From Ottowia sp. (GTDB lineage: Bacteria > Pseudomonadota > Gammaproteobacteria > Burkholderiales > Burkholderiaceae_C): 64,000 nucleotides of DNA. Each line of letters starts with the position of its first letter. The first letter of the stretch is position 1. The notes under the pieces were generated by a model. That model saw only the letters and a program-made list of their open reading frames with translations, was not told where the DNA came from and did no database searches. The stretch is taken from the NCBI RefSeq assembly GCF_016703145.1, contig NZ_JADJCO010000003.1, positions 806,001-870,000 on the forward strand, written 5' to 3'. Made by a program: the position numbers and the translations under genes. Below are positions 42,347 to 52,723 of this stretch, one piece after another.

Positions 42347-44287
42347 TCAGGGCGCGGGCGCGGCCAGCTCGGACACGCGGCGCGGCGTGCCGATGGGCGC
42401 GGTGGCCTGGCCCTGCTGCACCGCCTTCATGTCCTGCTCGCTGGGCAGCAGGCCGGCCAGCCAGTAGTCCATCACGCGGCGCACCAGCGGCGCGGCGTGG
42501 GCGGCGCCGAAGCCGGCGTTCTCGACGATGGCGGCGACGGCGATGCGCGGGCGCTCGGCGGGGGCGAAGGCGATATAGAGCGAGTGGTCGCGCTGGTGCT
42601 CGGCCAGCTTGCTGGCGTTGTAGCGGCTCTTCTGGCCGATGGTGACGGCCTGCGCCGTGCCGGTCTTGCCGCCGGACAGGTAGGGCGCGCCGGCGAACAC
42701 GCCGCGCGAGGTGCCCTCCTGCGTGACGCCGACCATGGCGCGCTGCACCAGGGCCACGTGCGCCGGGTTGTAGCCCAGGTTCTGCCCGGGCGGCGGCGGC
42801 ACGTCGGCGAAGCGCTGGGTCAGCGGGTCCTGCCGTGCCTTGACCAGGTGCGGCGTGTGGCGCACGCCGCCGGCCGCGACGGTGGCGGTGGCGCTGGCGA
42901 GCTGCACCATGGTGAAGTTGTTGTAGCCCTGGCCGATGCCCAGCGAGATGGTCTCCCCGGCGTACCACTTCTGCTGCTCGGGGCGGCGGTAGGTGGTGCG
43001 CTTCCACTCGGTCGAGGGCAGCACGCCGCGCGTCTCGCCGGGGATGTCGATGCCGCTGGCCTGGCCGAAGCCCAGCGGCTTCATGAAGTCGTGGATGGCG
43101 TTCACGCCCATCTCGTTGGCGAGCTGGTAGTAGTACACGTTGCTCGACTTGACGATGCTGCGGTAGAGGTCCACCGGCCCCAGCGCGTGGCCGGAGCGGA
43201 AGGTGTGGCCGCCGAAGGTCCAGGAGCCGCCGTCCAGGGTGATGCTGCCGGGCGCGCGCTTGCCCGTTTCCAGCGCCGCCAGGCCCATGAAGGGCTTGTA
43301 GGTGGAGCCGGGCGGGTAGGTGCCCCGCAGGGCGCGGTTGAGCAGCGGCTTGTCGATGGATTCGTTCAGCTCGGCCCAGCTCTCGTGGTCGATGCCCTCG
43401 ACGAACAGGTTGGGGTCGAACGTGGGCTTGCTGACCAGGGCCAGCACCTCGCCGTTCTGCGGGTCGATGGCCACCAGCGCGCCGCGGCGCTCGCCGTACA
43501 GGTCCTCGACCAGCTTCTGCAGCCGGATGTCGATCGACAGCCGGACCGAGTCGCCCGGCGTGGCCGGGTGGCTGGCCAGGCGCCGCACCGCGTGGCCGCC
43601 GGCGGAGGTCTCCATCTGCTCCACGCCGGTGGTGCCGTGCAGCACGCGCTCGTAGCTGCTTTCCACGCCCAGCTTGCCGATGTAGTCGGTGCCGCGGTAG
43701 TTGGCGGCGTCGTCCGACTCTTCGATGCGCTCCTTCTCGCGCTGGTTGATGCGGCCGATGTAGCCCACCACGTGCGCGCCGGCTTCGCCCTGCGGGTAGG
43801 TGCGGAACAGGCGCGCCTTGATGTCCACGCCCGGAAAGCGGTAGCGCTGGGCGGCGAAGCGCGCCACCTCCTCGTCCGACAGGCGCATGCGGATGGGCAG
43901 CGACTCGAAGCTGCGCGAGTCCTCCTGCAGGCGCCTGAAGCGCCGCCGGTCGCGCGCCGTCACCTCCACCACCTGGCCGATGGCGTCGATCGTCTCATCC
44001 AGCGGGCGGCCGGTGCGCGCGGGCGTGATCTCCAGCGTGTAGGCCTTGTAGCTGGTGGCCAGCACCACGCCGTGGCGGTCGAGGATTTCGCCCCGGTTGG
44101 GCACGATGGGCACCACCGCCGTGCGGTTGGTCTCGGCCTGCCGCGCCAGGTCGTCGTGGCGCACCACCTGCAGCACCACCAGCCGCCAGCCCAGCAGCCC
44201 GAAGGCCAGCAGCACCACCAGCGCGACCGCCACCAGCCGCACGCGGAAACGCGCCAGATCGGTCTCGACGTTGCGCAGCTTGGTCAT
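42347..44287 (-). CDS. mrdA: Penicillin-binding protein 2
   Basis: A 646-residue inner-membrane transpeptidase that crosslinks side-wall peptidoglycan in the elongasome. A single N-terminal helix (about 17-40) anchors it. A dimerisation domain follows, then the transpeptidase with SxxK in PPGSTYKPFMG, SxN in VKSSNVYYYQL and KTG in LSGGKTGTAQA. It lies downstream of mreBCD as expected. The usual next gene, mrdB/rodA, is absent: a repeat-free gap and katA follow instead. Confidence 0.95.
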   Translation of the reverse strand: MTKLRNVETDLARFRVRLVAVALVVLLAFGLLGWRLVVLQVVRHDDLARQAETNRTAVVPIVPNRGEILDRHGVVLATSYKAYTLEITPARTGRPLDETIDAIGQVVEVTARDRRRFRRLQEDSRSFESLPIRMRLSDEEVARFAAQRYRFPGVDIKARLFRTYPQGEAGAHVVGYIGRINQREKERIEESDDAANYRGTDYIGKLGVESSYERVLHGTTGVEQMETSAGGHAVRRLASHPATPGDSVRLSIDIRLQKLVEDLYGERRGALVAIDPQNGEVLALVSKPTFDPNLFVEGIDHESWAELNESIDKPLLNRALRGTYPPGSTYKPFMGLAALETGKRAPGSITLDGGSWTFGGHTFRSGHALGPVDLYRSIVKSSNVYYYQLANEMGVNAIHDFMKPLGFGQASGIDIPGETRGVLPSTEWKRTTYRRPEQQKWYAGETISLGIGQGYNNFTMVQLASATATVAAGGVRHTPHLVKARQDPLTQRFADVPPPPGQNLGYNPAHVALVQRAMVGVTQEGTSRGVFAGAPYLSGGKTGTAQAVTIGQKSRYNASKLAEHQRDHSLYIAFAPAERPRIAVAAIVENAGFGAAHAAPLVRRVMDYWLAGLLPSEQDMKAVQQGQATAPIGTPRRVSELAAPAP

Positions 44288-44308
44288 GTGGGAAGTGTTC
44301 GACGTAAA

Positions 44309-44372
44309 ACTATCAAAATAATAGCTTTTGGCGAAGTATCCACGCGGGATAGAGCCGAAAAATATTGAAAAT
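44309..44372 (+). repeat. Dispersed two-hairpin repeat, copy 10
   Basis: CTAT-caaaata-ATAG, then CTTTTGGCGAAGTATCCACG and CGGGATAGAGCCGAAAAATA. It lies between mreD and mrdA, antisense to both. Confidence 0.7.
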
Positions 44373-44374
44373 CA

Positions 44375-44893
44375 TCACAACGGCCGGTTGGCGTCCGGAT
44401 TGGGCGCGCGCCGCTGGGGCGCCAGCAGCAGCGCGCCGATGATGGGCCACAGCGCCGACTCCAGCGCCGGCGCCAGCAGCACCTGCCAGCCGGGGAACTC
44501 CGCGCCGCCGATCAGCCGCAGCACGATCGCGATGGCGTGCGCCGCCGCGAACAGCGGCAGCAACTGCAGCGCCTGCCCCGGCACCGAGAACCACAGGATG
44601 CGCCGGTGCGCCATGATGGCGAAGTAGATCAGCACCGTGTAGGCCAGCGCGTGCTGGCCCAGCAGCGAGGCCTGGTGCACGTCCAGCATCAGGCCGAACG
44701 CGAAGGCGGCGGTCAGGCCCACGCGCCGCGGCTGATGGATGCTCCAGAACACCAACACCACGGCCAGGAAATCCGGCATCCACAGCACGCGCCCCAACGG
44801 CAGCAGATCGAGCATCAGCGCCGCCAGCAGGCTGCCCCAGATGAAGCCGGGGCTGGCTGGCAGCAGCAGCGGCTGGCCGCGCGGCATGATCAT
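44375..44893 (-). CDS. mreD: Rod shape-determining protein MreD
   Basis: A 172-residue inner-membrane protein with five or six helices. DFLAVVLVFWSIHQPRRVGL and GLMLDVHQASLLGQHALAY are conserved MreD segments. It works with MreB, MreC and PBP2 in the elongasome. The start at 44893 overlaps the mreC stop by 4 bases (ATGA). The stop falls beside a dispersed repeat. Confidence 0.93.
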   Translation of the reverse strand: MIMPRGQPLLLPASPGFIWGSLLAALMLDLLPLGRVLWMPDFLAVVLVFWSIHQPRRVGLTAAFAFGLMLDVHQASLLGQHALAYTVLIYFAIMAHRRILWFSVPGQALQLLPLFAAAHAIAIVLRLIGGAEFPGWQVLLAPALESALWPIIGALLLAPQRRAPNPDANRPL

Positions 44894-45840
44894 GAGCGGC
44901 CTCCCCGCGCGGCGCGGCCCGGCCGCGAGGCGGGCGCCGACGCCGCCTCGGCCGGCGCGGCGCCGACGGCGGCCGTCGGCGCGAGGTCGCCCACCGGCTC
45001 CAGCACCATCACGTGCGCCACGCCCTGCAGCCGCGCCAGCGGCTGGCAGCGGATGCGGGAAAAGCTGGAATCGCCGCGGCGATCGACGCTGGCCACGCGC
45101 GCCACCGGCAGGCCCGGCGGGTACACGCCATCGACCCCGCTGGTGGCCAGCAGGTCGCCTTCCTTCACGTCCTCGGCGGTCGACATGTAGCGCAGCTCCA
45201 GCATGCCGCCGTGCAGCGCCGGGTCGCCGTAGGCCACGCTGCGGGTGCCGGTGCGCGTGTTCACCACCGGGATCACCTGCTCGCGGTCGATCAGCAGCGT
45301 GATCTCGCTGCCGAACGGGTAGACCCGCGTCACCTGGCCCAGCACGCCCGATTCGTCCAGCACCGGCGAGCCCGGCTGGATGCCCTGCAACTGCCCCTTG
45401 TCGATGACCACGCGCCGGCTGTAGGGGTCGGTGGCGTCGTACAGCACCTGCGCCATTTTGGCGGGCACCTGCACGCGCTCGCGCAGCGCCAGCAGCTCGC
45501 GCAGGCGGGCGTTCTCCAGCAGCAACTGCTCCACCTGCCCGGCGCGCTGCGACTGCTCGGCCAGCTTCAGGCGCGCGGCGGACTCGGTTTTGCGGGCGGT
45601 CTTCAACTCGGTCAGGTAGCCGGCCAGCTCCTGGATCATCTGCACCGGCTGCAGCGCCAGCCACTGCGCGGGGTACAGCACCGTGGCGATGGCCGCGCGC
45701 AGCGGCTGAACGACGTGCAGGCGCGCGTCGGCCACCATCAGGAACAGCGCCAGTGTGCTCAGCAGCATCAGCCGCGACAGCGCCGACGGCTCCTGCTTGA
45801 AAAAGGGCGGCGGCGTGCGGTCGAGCGTTTCGAGCGGCAT
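44890..45840 (-). CDS. mreC: Rod shape-determining protein MreC
   Basis: A 316-residue bitopic protein with an N-terminal helix (about 22-45), a periplasmic coiled coil (about 70-115: ELAGYLTELKTARKTESAAR and following), then the MreC beta domain (VIDKGQLQGIQPGSPVLDES, LLATSGVDGVYPPGLPVARV). It scaffolds PBP2. It is followed by mreD with a 4-base overlap. The 149 bp to mreB carry a GC-rich palindromic repeat. Confidence 0.95.
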   Translation of the reverse strand: MPLETLDRTPPPFFKQEPSALSRLMLLSTLALFLMVADARLHVVQPLRAAIATVLYPAQWLALQPVQMIQELAGYLTELKTARKTESAARLKLAEQSQRAGQVEQLLLENARLRELLALRERVQVPAKMAQVLYDATDPYSRRVVIDKGQLQGIQPGSPVLDESGVLGQVTRVYPFGSEITLLIDREQVIPVVNTRTGTRSVAYGDPALHGGMLELRYMSTAEDVKEGDLLATSGVDGVYPPGLPVARVASVDRRGDSSFSRIRCQPLARLQGVAHVMVLEPVGDLAPTAAVGAAPAEAASAPASRPGRAARGGRS

Positions 45841-45894
45841 GGCGGATCAGCGCATCCGGGGCCCATCAGTGTCCCTGGGCGCGAAGGGCCGCGG

Positions 45895-45985
45895 AGCAGG
45901 CCATGCCAGCGCGCCCGTGGCCGGGGTTTCCCCGGCCAGTGGGTGCATCCCCTTGAGGGGAAGGCGCGCCAGCGCCTCAGGGGTG
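45895..45985 (+). repeat. GC-rich palindromic repeat between mreB and mreC
   Basis: GGCCGGGG-TTT-CCCCGGCC, CCCCTTGAGGGG and GGCGC-GCCA-GCGCC stems follow one another. It resembles the style of the ptsH-ptsI repeats but shares little exact sequence with them. Confidence 0.6.
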
Positions 45986-45989
45986 GGCG

Positions 45990-47033
45990 TCATTCATTGG
46001 TGAAGATGCTGCCCAGGCGGTCCATGCGCTCCAGCGCCAGGCCGCAGCCGCGCACCACGCAGGTCAGGGGCTCCTCGGCCACCAGCACGGGCAGGCCGGT
46101 TTCCTCGGCCAGCAGGCGCTCCAGGTCGCGCAGCAGGGCGCCGCCGCCGGTCAGCATCATGCCTCGCTCGGCGATGTCGGCGCCCAGCTCGGGCGGGGTT
46201 TCCTCCAGCGCCTTCTTCACCTCGGAGACGATGCTGTTGAGCGGCTCGGTCAGCGCCTCGAGAATCTCGTTGCTGCTGATGGTGAAGCTGCGCGGCACGC
46301 CCTCGGAGAGGTTGCGGCCCTTGACCTCCATCTCCTTGACCTCGCTGCCCGGGAAGGCGCTGCCGATCTGCTTCTTGATCGCCTCGGCCGTCGGGTCGCC
46401 GATCAGCATGCCGTAGTTGCGGCGGATGTAGTTGATGATGGCATCGTCGAACTTGTCGCCGCCCACGCGGGCCGAGCCCTTGTAGACCATGCCGCCGAGC
46501 GAGATCACGCCCACCTCGGTGGTGCCGCCGCCGATGTCCACCACCATCGAGCCGCTGGCCTCGCTCACCGGCAGGCCGGCGCCGATGGCGGCGGCCATCG
46601 GCTCCTCGATCAGGTACACCTCGCTGGCGCCCGCGCCCAGGGCCGATTCGCGGATGGCGCGGCGCTCGACCTGGGTCGAGCCGCAGGGCACGCAGATGAT
46701 GATGCGCGGGCTGGGCCGGAACAGGTCGCGCGGGTGCACCATGCGGATGAACTGCTTGAGCATCTGCTCGGTGACGGTGAAGTCGGCGATCACGCCGTCC
46801 TTCATGGGCCGGATGGCCTCGATGTTGCCCGGCACCTTGCCCAGCATGGCCTTGGCCTTGCCGCCGACGGCCTGAATGGTCTTCTTGCCCTGCGGGCCGC
46901 CCTCGTGGCGGATGGCCACCACCGAGGGCTCGTCCAGGACGATGCCCTTGTCGCGCACGTAGATCAGGGTGTTGGCGGTGCCCAGGTCGATGGCCAGATC
47001 GGTGGAGAAGTACCGACGGAAAGCTCCAAACAT
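45990..47033 (-). CDS. mreB: Rod shape-determining actin homologue MreB
   Basis: A 347-residue actin-like ATPase that forms filaments under the inner membrane and directs side-wall synthesis. Phosphate 1 is DLAIDLGTANTLIYV, phosphate 2 is MVVDIGGGTTEVGVISLGG, and the adenosine motif is MMLTGGGALLRDL. An amphipathic N terminus (MFGAFRRYF) precedes. The start at 47033 follows AAGGAT; the longer frame would add 34 unconserved residues. It is divergent from gatC. Confidence 0.97.
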   Translation of the reverse strand: MFGAFRRYFSTDLAIDLGTANTLIYVRDKGIVLDEPSVVAIRHEGGPQGKKTIQAVGGKAKAMLGKVPGNIEAIRPMKDGVIADFTVTEQMLKQFIRMVHPRDLFRPSPRIIICVPCGSTQVERRAIRESALGAGASEVYLIEEPMAAAIGAGLPVSEASGSMVVDIGGGTTEVGVISLGGMVYKGSARVGGDKFDDAIINYIRRNYGMLIGDPTAEAIKKQIGSAFPGSEVKEMEVKGRNLSEGVPRSFTISSNEILEALTEPLNSIVSEVKKALEETPPELGADIAERGMMLTGGGALLRDLERLLAEETGLPVLVAEEPLTCVVRGCGLALERMDRLGSIFTNE

Positions 47034-47243
47034 GAAAGATCCTTCTGGGGGGCGCCGGCCGGCACCTGTCGCCGCCGCCCCTCGTGCGATGTGTTCTGTG
47101 CGATTTAGGCGTGGATTTCGCGCAAATACGGCCATTTCGCAGCCGTTTCAGCAAAGGCAGGATAATACCGCATCGCCCTTCCGGCACTGGGCCGGCGCGC
47201 GGGCGGAAAGTTCGATTTACACCTGGTTTCCACGTCTTTTTTC

Positions 47244-47542
47244 ATGTCCCTGACCCCCACAGACATCGACCGCATCGCGCACCTGGCGCGGCTGGCGCTG
47301 CCCGAGCAGCAGCGCGAGCGCATGCTTACCCGGCTGAACGGCTTCTTCGGCATCGTCGAAACCATGCGCGCCGTGGACACCCAGGGCGTCCTGCCGCTGG
47401 CCCACCCCCTGGCCGCCATCCAGGACGTGCAGCTGCGCCTGCGCGAAGACGTGGCCAGCGAGCCCGACCAGCGCGAGGCCAACCAGCGCAATGCCCCGGC
47501 GGTTGAAGCCGGCCTGTTCCTGGTGCCCAGGGTGATCGAGTG

Positions 47543-47543
<1 letters not shown>
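47244..47543 (+). CDS. gatC: Aspartyl/glutamyl-tRNA amidotransferase subunit C
   Basis: A 99-residue subunit that wraps around GatA and GatB and stabilises the complex. IDRIAHLARLALPEQQRERM and DTQGVLPLAHPL are the signatures. The genome therefore probably makes Gln-tRNA and/or Asn-tRNA by transamidation. It is divergent from mreB across 210 bp of promoter region. The stop and the gatA start share one base (TGATG). Confidence 0.95.
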
Positions 47544-49009
<1,466 letters not shown>

Positions 49010-49010
49010 C

Positions 49011-50462
49011 ATGACCGCCCCGAAACTGATCCAGGGCTACGAGGTCGTCATCGGCTTCGAGACGCACGCCCAGCTGCGCACGCAAAGCAAGATCTTCAGC
49101 CGCGCCGCCACCGCCTTCGGCGCCGAGCCGAACACGCAGGCCTGCGCGGTGGACCTGGCCCTGCCCGGCACGCTGCCGGTGATGAACCGCGAGGCGGTGC
49201 AGTGCGCCATCAAGCTGGGGTTGGCCCTCGGCTCGCGCATCGCGCCGCGCAGCGTGTTCGCGCGCAAGAACTACTTCTACCCCGACCTGCCCAAGGGCTA
49301 CCAGATCAGCCAGTTCGAGATCCCGGTGGTGCAGGGCGGCGAGGTGTCGTTCTTCCTGGGCGAGGAAAAGAAGACCGTGCGCCTGGTGCGCGCCCACCTG
49401 GAGGAAGACGCCGGCAAGTCGCTGCACGAGGAGTTCCACGGCATGAGCGGCATCGATCTGAACCGCGCCGGCACGCCGCTGCTGGAGATCGTCACCGAGC
49501 CCGACATGCGCTCCAGCGCCGAGGCGGTGGCCTACGCCAAGGAGCTGCACAAGATCGTCACCTGGATCGGGGTGTGCGACGGCAACATGCAGGAAGGCTC
49601 GTTCCGCTGCGACGCCAACGTGTCGGTGCGCAAGCCGGGCCAGTCGCTGGGCACGCGCCGCGAGATCAAGAACCTGAACAGCTTCAAGTTCATGCAGCAG
49701 GCCATCGACTATGAGATCCGCTGGCAGATCGAGGAGATCGAGGACGGCCGCGCCATCCAGCAGGCCACCGTGCTGTTCGACCCCGACACCGGCGAGACGC
49801 GCGCCATGCGCACCAAGGAGGACTCGGCCGACTACCGCTACTTTCCCGACCCGGACCTGCCACCGCTCTGTATTTCAGAGCAATGGATCGAGGAAACACG
49901 CGGGCTGATGCCCGAATTGCCTCGAAAAATGGCCGAACGCCTGGTCACCGACCACGGCTTGCCCGAATACGACGCCACCACGCTCACCCAGAGCCCGGCG
50001 ATGGCCGCGTACTTCGAGGCCGCCGCGCGCGCCAGCGGCGCGCCGAAGCTGGCCAGCAACTGGATCATGGGCGAGGTGTCCAAGCGCCTGAACGCCGAGG
50101 AGATCGGCATCGACGCCGCCAAGGTGCCGGCCGCCCAACTGGCCCGGCTCATCGGCCGCGTCCAGGACGGCACCCTCAGCAACGCCGCCGCGCGGCAGGT
50201 GTTCGACGCGCTGTGGAGCGGCGAAAGCGGCGACGTGGACGCGCTCATCGAGGCCAAGGGACTCAGGCAGATGAACGACACCGGCGCGCTGGAAAAAATC
50301 ATCGACGAGGTGATCGCCGCCAACCCCGGCAACGTGGAACAGTTCAAGGCCGGCAAGGACAAGGCCTTCAACGCCCTGGTCGGCCAGGTGATGAAGGCCA
50401 GCCAGGGCACGGCCAACCCGGCGCAAGTCAACGCGCTGCTGCGCGCGCGGCTGGGGGCCTGA
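49011..50462 (+). CDS. gatB: Aspartyl/glutamyl-tRNA amidotransferase subunit B, with a repeat-derived segment
   Basis: A 483-residue subunit that activates Glu-tRNA(Gln) or Asp-tRNA(Asn). EVVIGFETHAQL, KNYFYPDLPKGYQISQFE and FRCDANVSVR are conserved, and a YqeY-like tail ends the protein. At residues about 285-307 (LCISEQWIEETRGLMPELPR) the codons turn AT-rich and the DNA matches the two-hairpin repeat, yet the protein keeps the family pattern (WIEE...LPELP). The frame is intact. Confidence 0.96.
   Translation: MTAPKLIQGYEVVIGFETHAQLRTQSKIFSRAATAFGAEPNTQACAVDLALPGTLPVMNREAVQCAIKLGLALGSRIAPRSVFARKNYFYPDLPKGYQISQFEIPVVQGGEVSFFLGEEKKTVRLVRAHLEEDAGKSLHEEFHGMSGIDLNRAGTPLLEIVTEPDMRSSAEAVAYAKELHKIVTWIGVCDGNMQEGSFRCDANVSVRKPGQSLGTRREIKNLNSFKFMQQAIDYEIRWQIEEIEDGRAIQQATVLFDPDTGETRAMRTKEDSADYRYFPDPDLPPLCISEQWIEETRGLMPELPRKMAERLVTDHGLPEYDATTLTQSPAMAAYFEAAARASGAPKLASNWIMGEVSKRLNAEEIGIDAAKVPAAQLARLIGRVQDGTLSNAAARQVFDALWSGESGDVDALIEAKGLRQMNDTGALEKIIDEVIAANPGNVEQFKAGKDKAFNALVGQVMKASQGTANPAQVNALLRARLGA
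49865..49930 (+). repeat. Dispersed two-hairpin repeat-like copy 11, in frame in gatB
   Basis: GCTCTG-tattt-CAGAGC is a perfect 6-bp stem with a 5-base loop, then ACACGCGGGCTGATGCCCGA and ATTGCCTCGAAAAAT. Both arms differ from the usual GCTATT/AATAGC in compensating fashion. Confidence 0.6.
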
Positions 50463-50465
50463 GGC

Positions 50466-51134
50466 TCAGCGCTTGTCGCCGGTGGCGCTGGCCGCCTTGG
50501 CCTGCCACAACTGCCGCAGGCGCGCCGCCTCCTCGTCGAAGGCGGCGTTGATGCGGCCCTGCTCGACCTGCTGGCCGGCGATGGCGCGGCGCTGCGCCTG
50601 CAGGGCTTCGGCGTTGTCCTCGATGCCGCGGCGCACCCGGCCGGGCGCCCTGGACGGGTCGCGCCGGTAGAACTCCATCTCGTCGTCGAGCGCCTTGCGC
50701 TCGCCGGCCAATTCGGCGATGCGCGCGGTGGCCGCATCCACCACGGCCTGGGTCTGGGCCAGGGCGGCGCGCCGCGCGGCGTCGTGCGCGGCCGCGTCGG
50801 GGTAGCGGGTGATGAGCGCCTGGTCGCGGCGGATCATGTCGCGCGCCCGCTGGCGCGACAGCGCGGCCTCGCGCTTGCGCGCCTCCTGGGCTTCGCGCTC
50901 GGCGGTGCTCAGCGTCGGCTCGATCACGCGCCGGGTGGTGCCGCTCCGGTTGAGTTCGCGCTGTTCGCGGTCCAGGCAGGCCAGGATCGGCCGGTCGGCG
51001 CTGAGGCGGCGCCCCTGCGCGTCCACGCAGGTGTAGATGCCCTGCTGCGCGCCCGCCGGGCCGCCGGCCAGCAGCAGTCCCGCCAGGACGGCGAGGGACG
51101 GCGGGCGGCGGGGCGGCGGCGGCGGGCTTTTCAT
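50466..51134 (-). CDS. DUF4124-like secreted coiled-coil protein
   Basis: A 222-residue protein. A signal peptide (AVLAGLLLAGGPAGAQ) is followed by a short DUF4124-type segment (IYTCVDAQGRRLSADRP, with Cys pair CV...ILACLD), then long Arg/Glu/Ala-rich helices (about 75-215) likely to form coiled coil. Function is not known. The start overlaps the pyrE stop by 4 bases (ATGA), so it is coupled to pyrE. It converges on gatB with a 3-bp gap and no terminator hairpin visible. Confidence 0.8.
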   Translation of the reverse strand: MKSPPPPPRRPPSLAVLAGLLLAGGPAGAQQGIYTCVDAQGRRLSADRPILACLDREQRELNRSGTTRRVIEPTLSTAEREAQEARKREAALSRQRARDMIRRDQALITRYPDAAAHDAARRAALAQTQAVVDAATARIAELAGERKALDDEMEFYRRDPSRAPGRVRRGIEDNAEALQAQRRAIAGQQVEQGRINAAFDEEAARLRQLWQAKAASATGDKR

Positions 51135-51832
51135 GGGGCGGCGGACTCATCGACGCCGTAGCGGGCGCGGTAGGCCGAGACGGCTTCGTAGTGCTGCAAA
51201 AATTGGTCGGTCGCGCCGAGATGGCGCAACAAGTGGGCCAGTCTGGCGATGGCGCACACCTGCAGGCCCAGCTCGTCGCGGACATGGTTCACGGCGCTCC
51301 AGGAAACGTCCTGGCCGTTCTCGGTCGCCTTCTCCTGCCGGTCCAGCGCGATGACCACGGCGTGCGGCGTGGCGCCGGCGGCGCGGATCAGGGCGATGGA
51401 CTCGCGCACCGCGGTGCCGGCCGAGATCACGTCGTCCACGATCAACACCCGCCCGCGCAGCGGCGCGCCCACCAGCGTGCCGCCCTCGCCGTGGTCCTTG
51501 GCCTCCTTGCGGTTGTAGGCGAAGGGCTTGTTCACGCCCAGGCGTGCCAGCTCCACCGCCACCGCGGCGCCCAGCGGAATGCCCTTGTACGCAGGGCCGA
51601 AGATGACGTCGAACTCGATGCCCGAGGCCAGCAGGGCGCGCGCATAGAATTGCGCCAGCCGCCCCAGCTTGGCGCCGTCGTCGAACAGGCCGGCGTTGAA
51701 GAAATACGGCGACAGCCGCCCCGCCTTGGTCTTGAACTCGCCGAAGCGCAGGACCCCGGCCTCGATGGCGAACTGCACGAAGTCCTGCGCCAGGCGGTCC
51801 TCTTCTTGGGCCGCCGCTTGCGGTGCGTTCAT
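51131..51832 (-). CDS. pyrE: Orotate phosphoribosyltransferase
   Basis: A 233-residue enzyme of pyrimidine synthesis that makes OMP from orotate and PRPP. The PRPP motif is RVLIVDDVISAGTAVRES, the N-terminal FGEFKTKAGRLSPYFFNAGLF binds orotate, and the flexible loop is YNRKEAKDHGEGG. The start at 51832 leaves only 13 bases to the divergent exonuclease gene, so its ribosome-binding site (AAGGGG, 51842-51847 on the other strand) overlaps that gene's start codon. Confidence 0.95.
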   Translation of the reverse strand: MNAPQAAAQEEDRLAQDFVQFAIEAGVLRFGEFKTKAGRLSPYFFNAGLFDDGAKLGRLAQFYARALLASGIEFDVIFGPAYKGIPLGAAVAVELARLGVNKPFAYNRKEAKDHGEGGTLVGAPLRGRVLIVDDVISAGTAVRESIALIRAAGATPHAVVIALDRQEKATENGQDVSWSAVNHVRDELGLQVCAIARLAHLLRHLGATDQFLQHYEAVSAYRARYGVDESAAP

Positions 51833-51845
51833 TGGAGACATCCCC

Positions 51846-52640
51846 TTGTTCAAGCTGACCAGCCTCAACCTCAATGGCATCCGCTCGGCCGCCACCAAGG
51901 GCGTGGAAGCGTGGCTGGCGCAGCACGCGCCGGATTGTATTTGCGTGCAGGAGATCAAGGCGCAGATGCCCGATCTGCGGGGCCGCTTCGAATCGCTGGC
52001 CGGCCTGCGCGGGCACTTCCACCTGGCCGAGAAGAAGGGCTACTCGGGCGTGGGCATCTATACCCGCCACGAGCCCAGCGACGTCATCGCCGGCTACGGC
52101 TCGCCCGAGTTCGACGCCGAGGGCCGCTACCTGGAGGCGCGCTTCGACACGCCGGGGCGCAAGTTCTCGGTCATCAGTTGCTACTTTCCCAGCGGCTCCT
52201 CGGGCCCCGAGCGGCAGGAGGCCAAGTACCGCTTCCTGGCCGAGTTCTACCCCGTGCTGCACCGCCTGAAGGGCGAGCGCGAGTTCATCCTGTGCGGCGA
52301 CGTGAACGTGGCGCACCAGCAGATCGACCTGAAGAACTGGAAGAGCAACCAGAAGAACAGCGGCTTCCTGCCCGAGGAGCGCGCCTGGGTCGGCCGCGTG
52401 ATCGACGAGCTGCAGCTGGTGGACGTGTACCGCCGCCTGCGGCCCGACGCCACCGGCGAGTCCTACACCTGGTGGAGCAACCGCGGCCAGGCCTACGCCA
52501 AGAACGTGGGCTGGCGCCTGGACTACCACCTGGCCACGCCCGCCACCGCCGCCACGGCGCGCCGCGAGTCGATCTACAAGGACCAGAAGTTCTCGGACCA
52601 CGCGCCGATCACCATCGACTACGATTTCCCGCTGGCCTAG
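51846..52640 (+). CDS. xthA: Exodeoxyribonuclease III
   Basis: A 264-residue AP endonuclease and 3' exonuclease of base-excision repair. CICVQEIKAQMPD carries the metal-binding Glu, LCGDVNVAHQQIDLKNWK the Asp/Asn pair, and QKFSDHAPITIDYDF the catalytic Asp-His. The only suitable start is TTG at 51846, after TTGGAG with 8-base spacing; the protein then begins FKLTSLNLNGIRSA as in relatives. It is divergent from pyrE over 13 bp. Confidence 0.92.
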   Translation: MFKLTSLNLNGIRSAATKGVEAWLAQHAPDCICVQEIKAQMPDLRGRFESLAGLRGHFHLAEKKGYSGVGIYTRHEPSDVIAGYGSPEFDAEGRYLEARFDTPGRKFSVISCYFPSGSSGPERQEAKYRFLAEFYPVLHRLKGEREFILCGDVNVAHQQIDLKNWKSNQKNSGFLPEERAWVGRVIDELQLVDVYRRLRPDATGESYTWWSNRGQAYAKNVGWRLDYHLATPATAATARRESIYKDQKFSDHAPITIDYDFPLA

Positions 52641-52706
52641 TATTCTTCAAGATTGATAGCTGCTGGCGCAATACCCGCGCTGGCTGACGCTTGATTTCAT
52701 TCAATA
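52641..52706 (+). repeat. Dispersed two-hairpin repeat, copy 12
   Basis: TATTCTTCAAGATTGATAGC, then TGCTGGCGCAATACCCGC and GCTGGCTGACGCTTGATTTC. It abuts the exonuclease stop codon. Confidence 0.7.
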
Positions 52707-52723
52707 AACCGAGTGTTCCCGCC

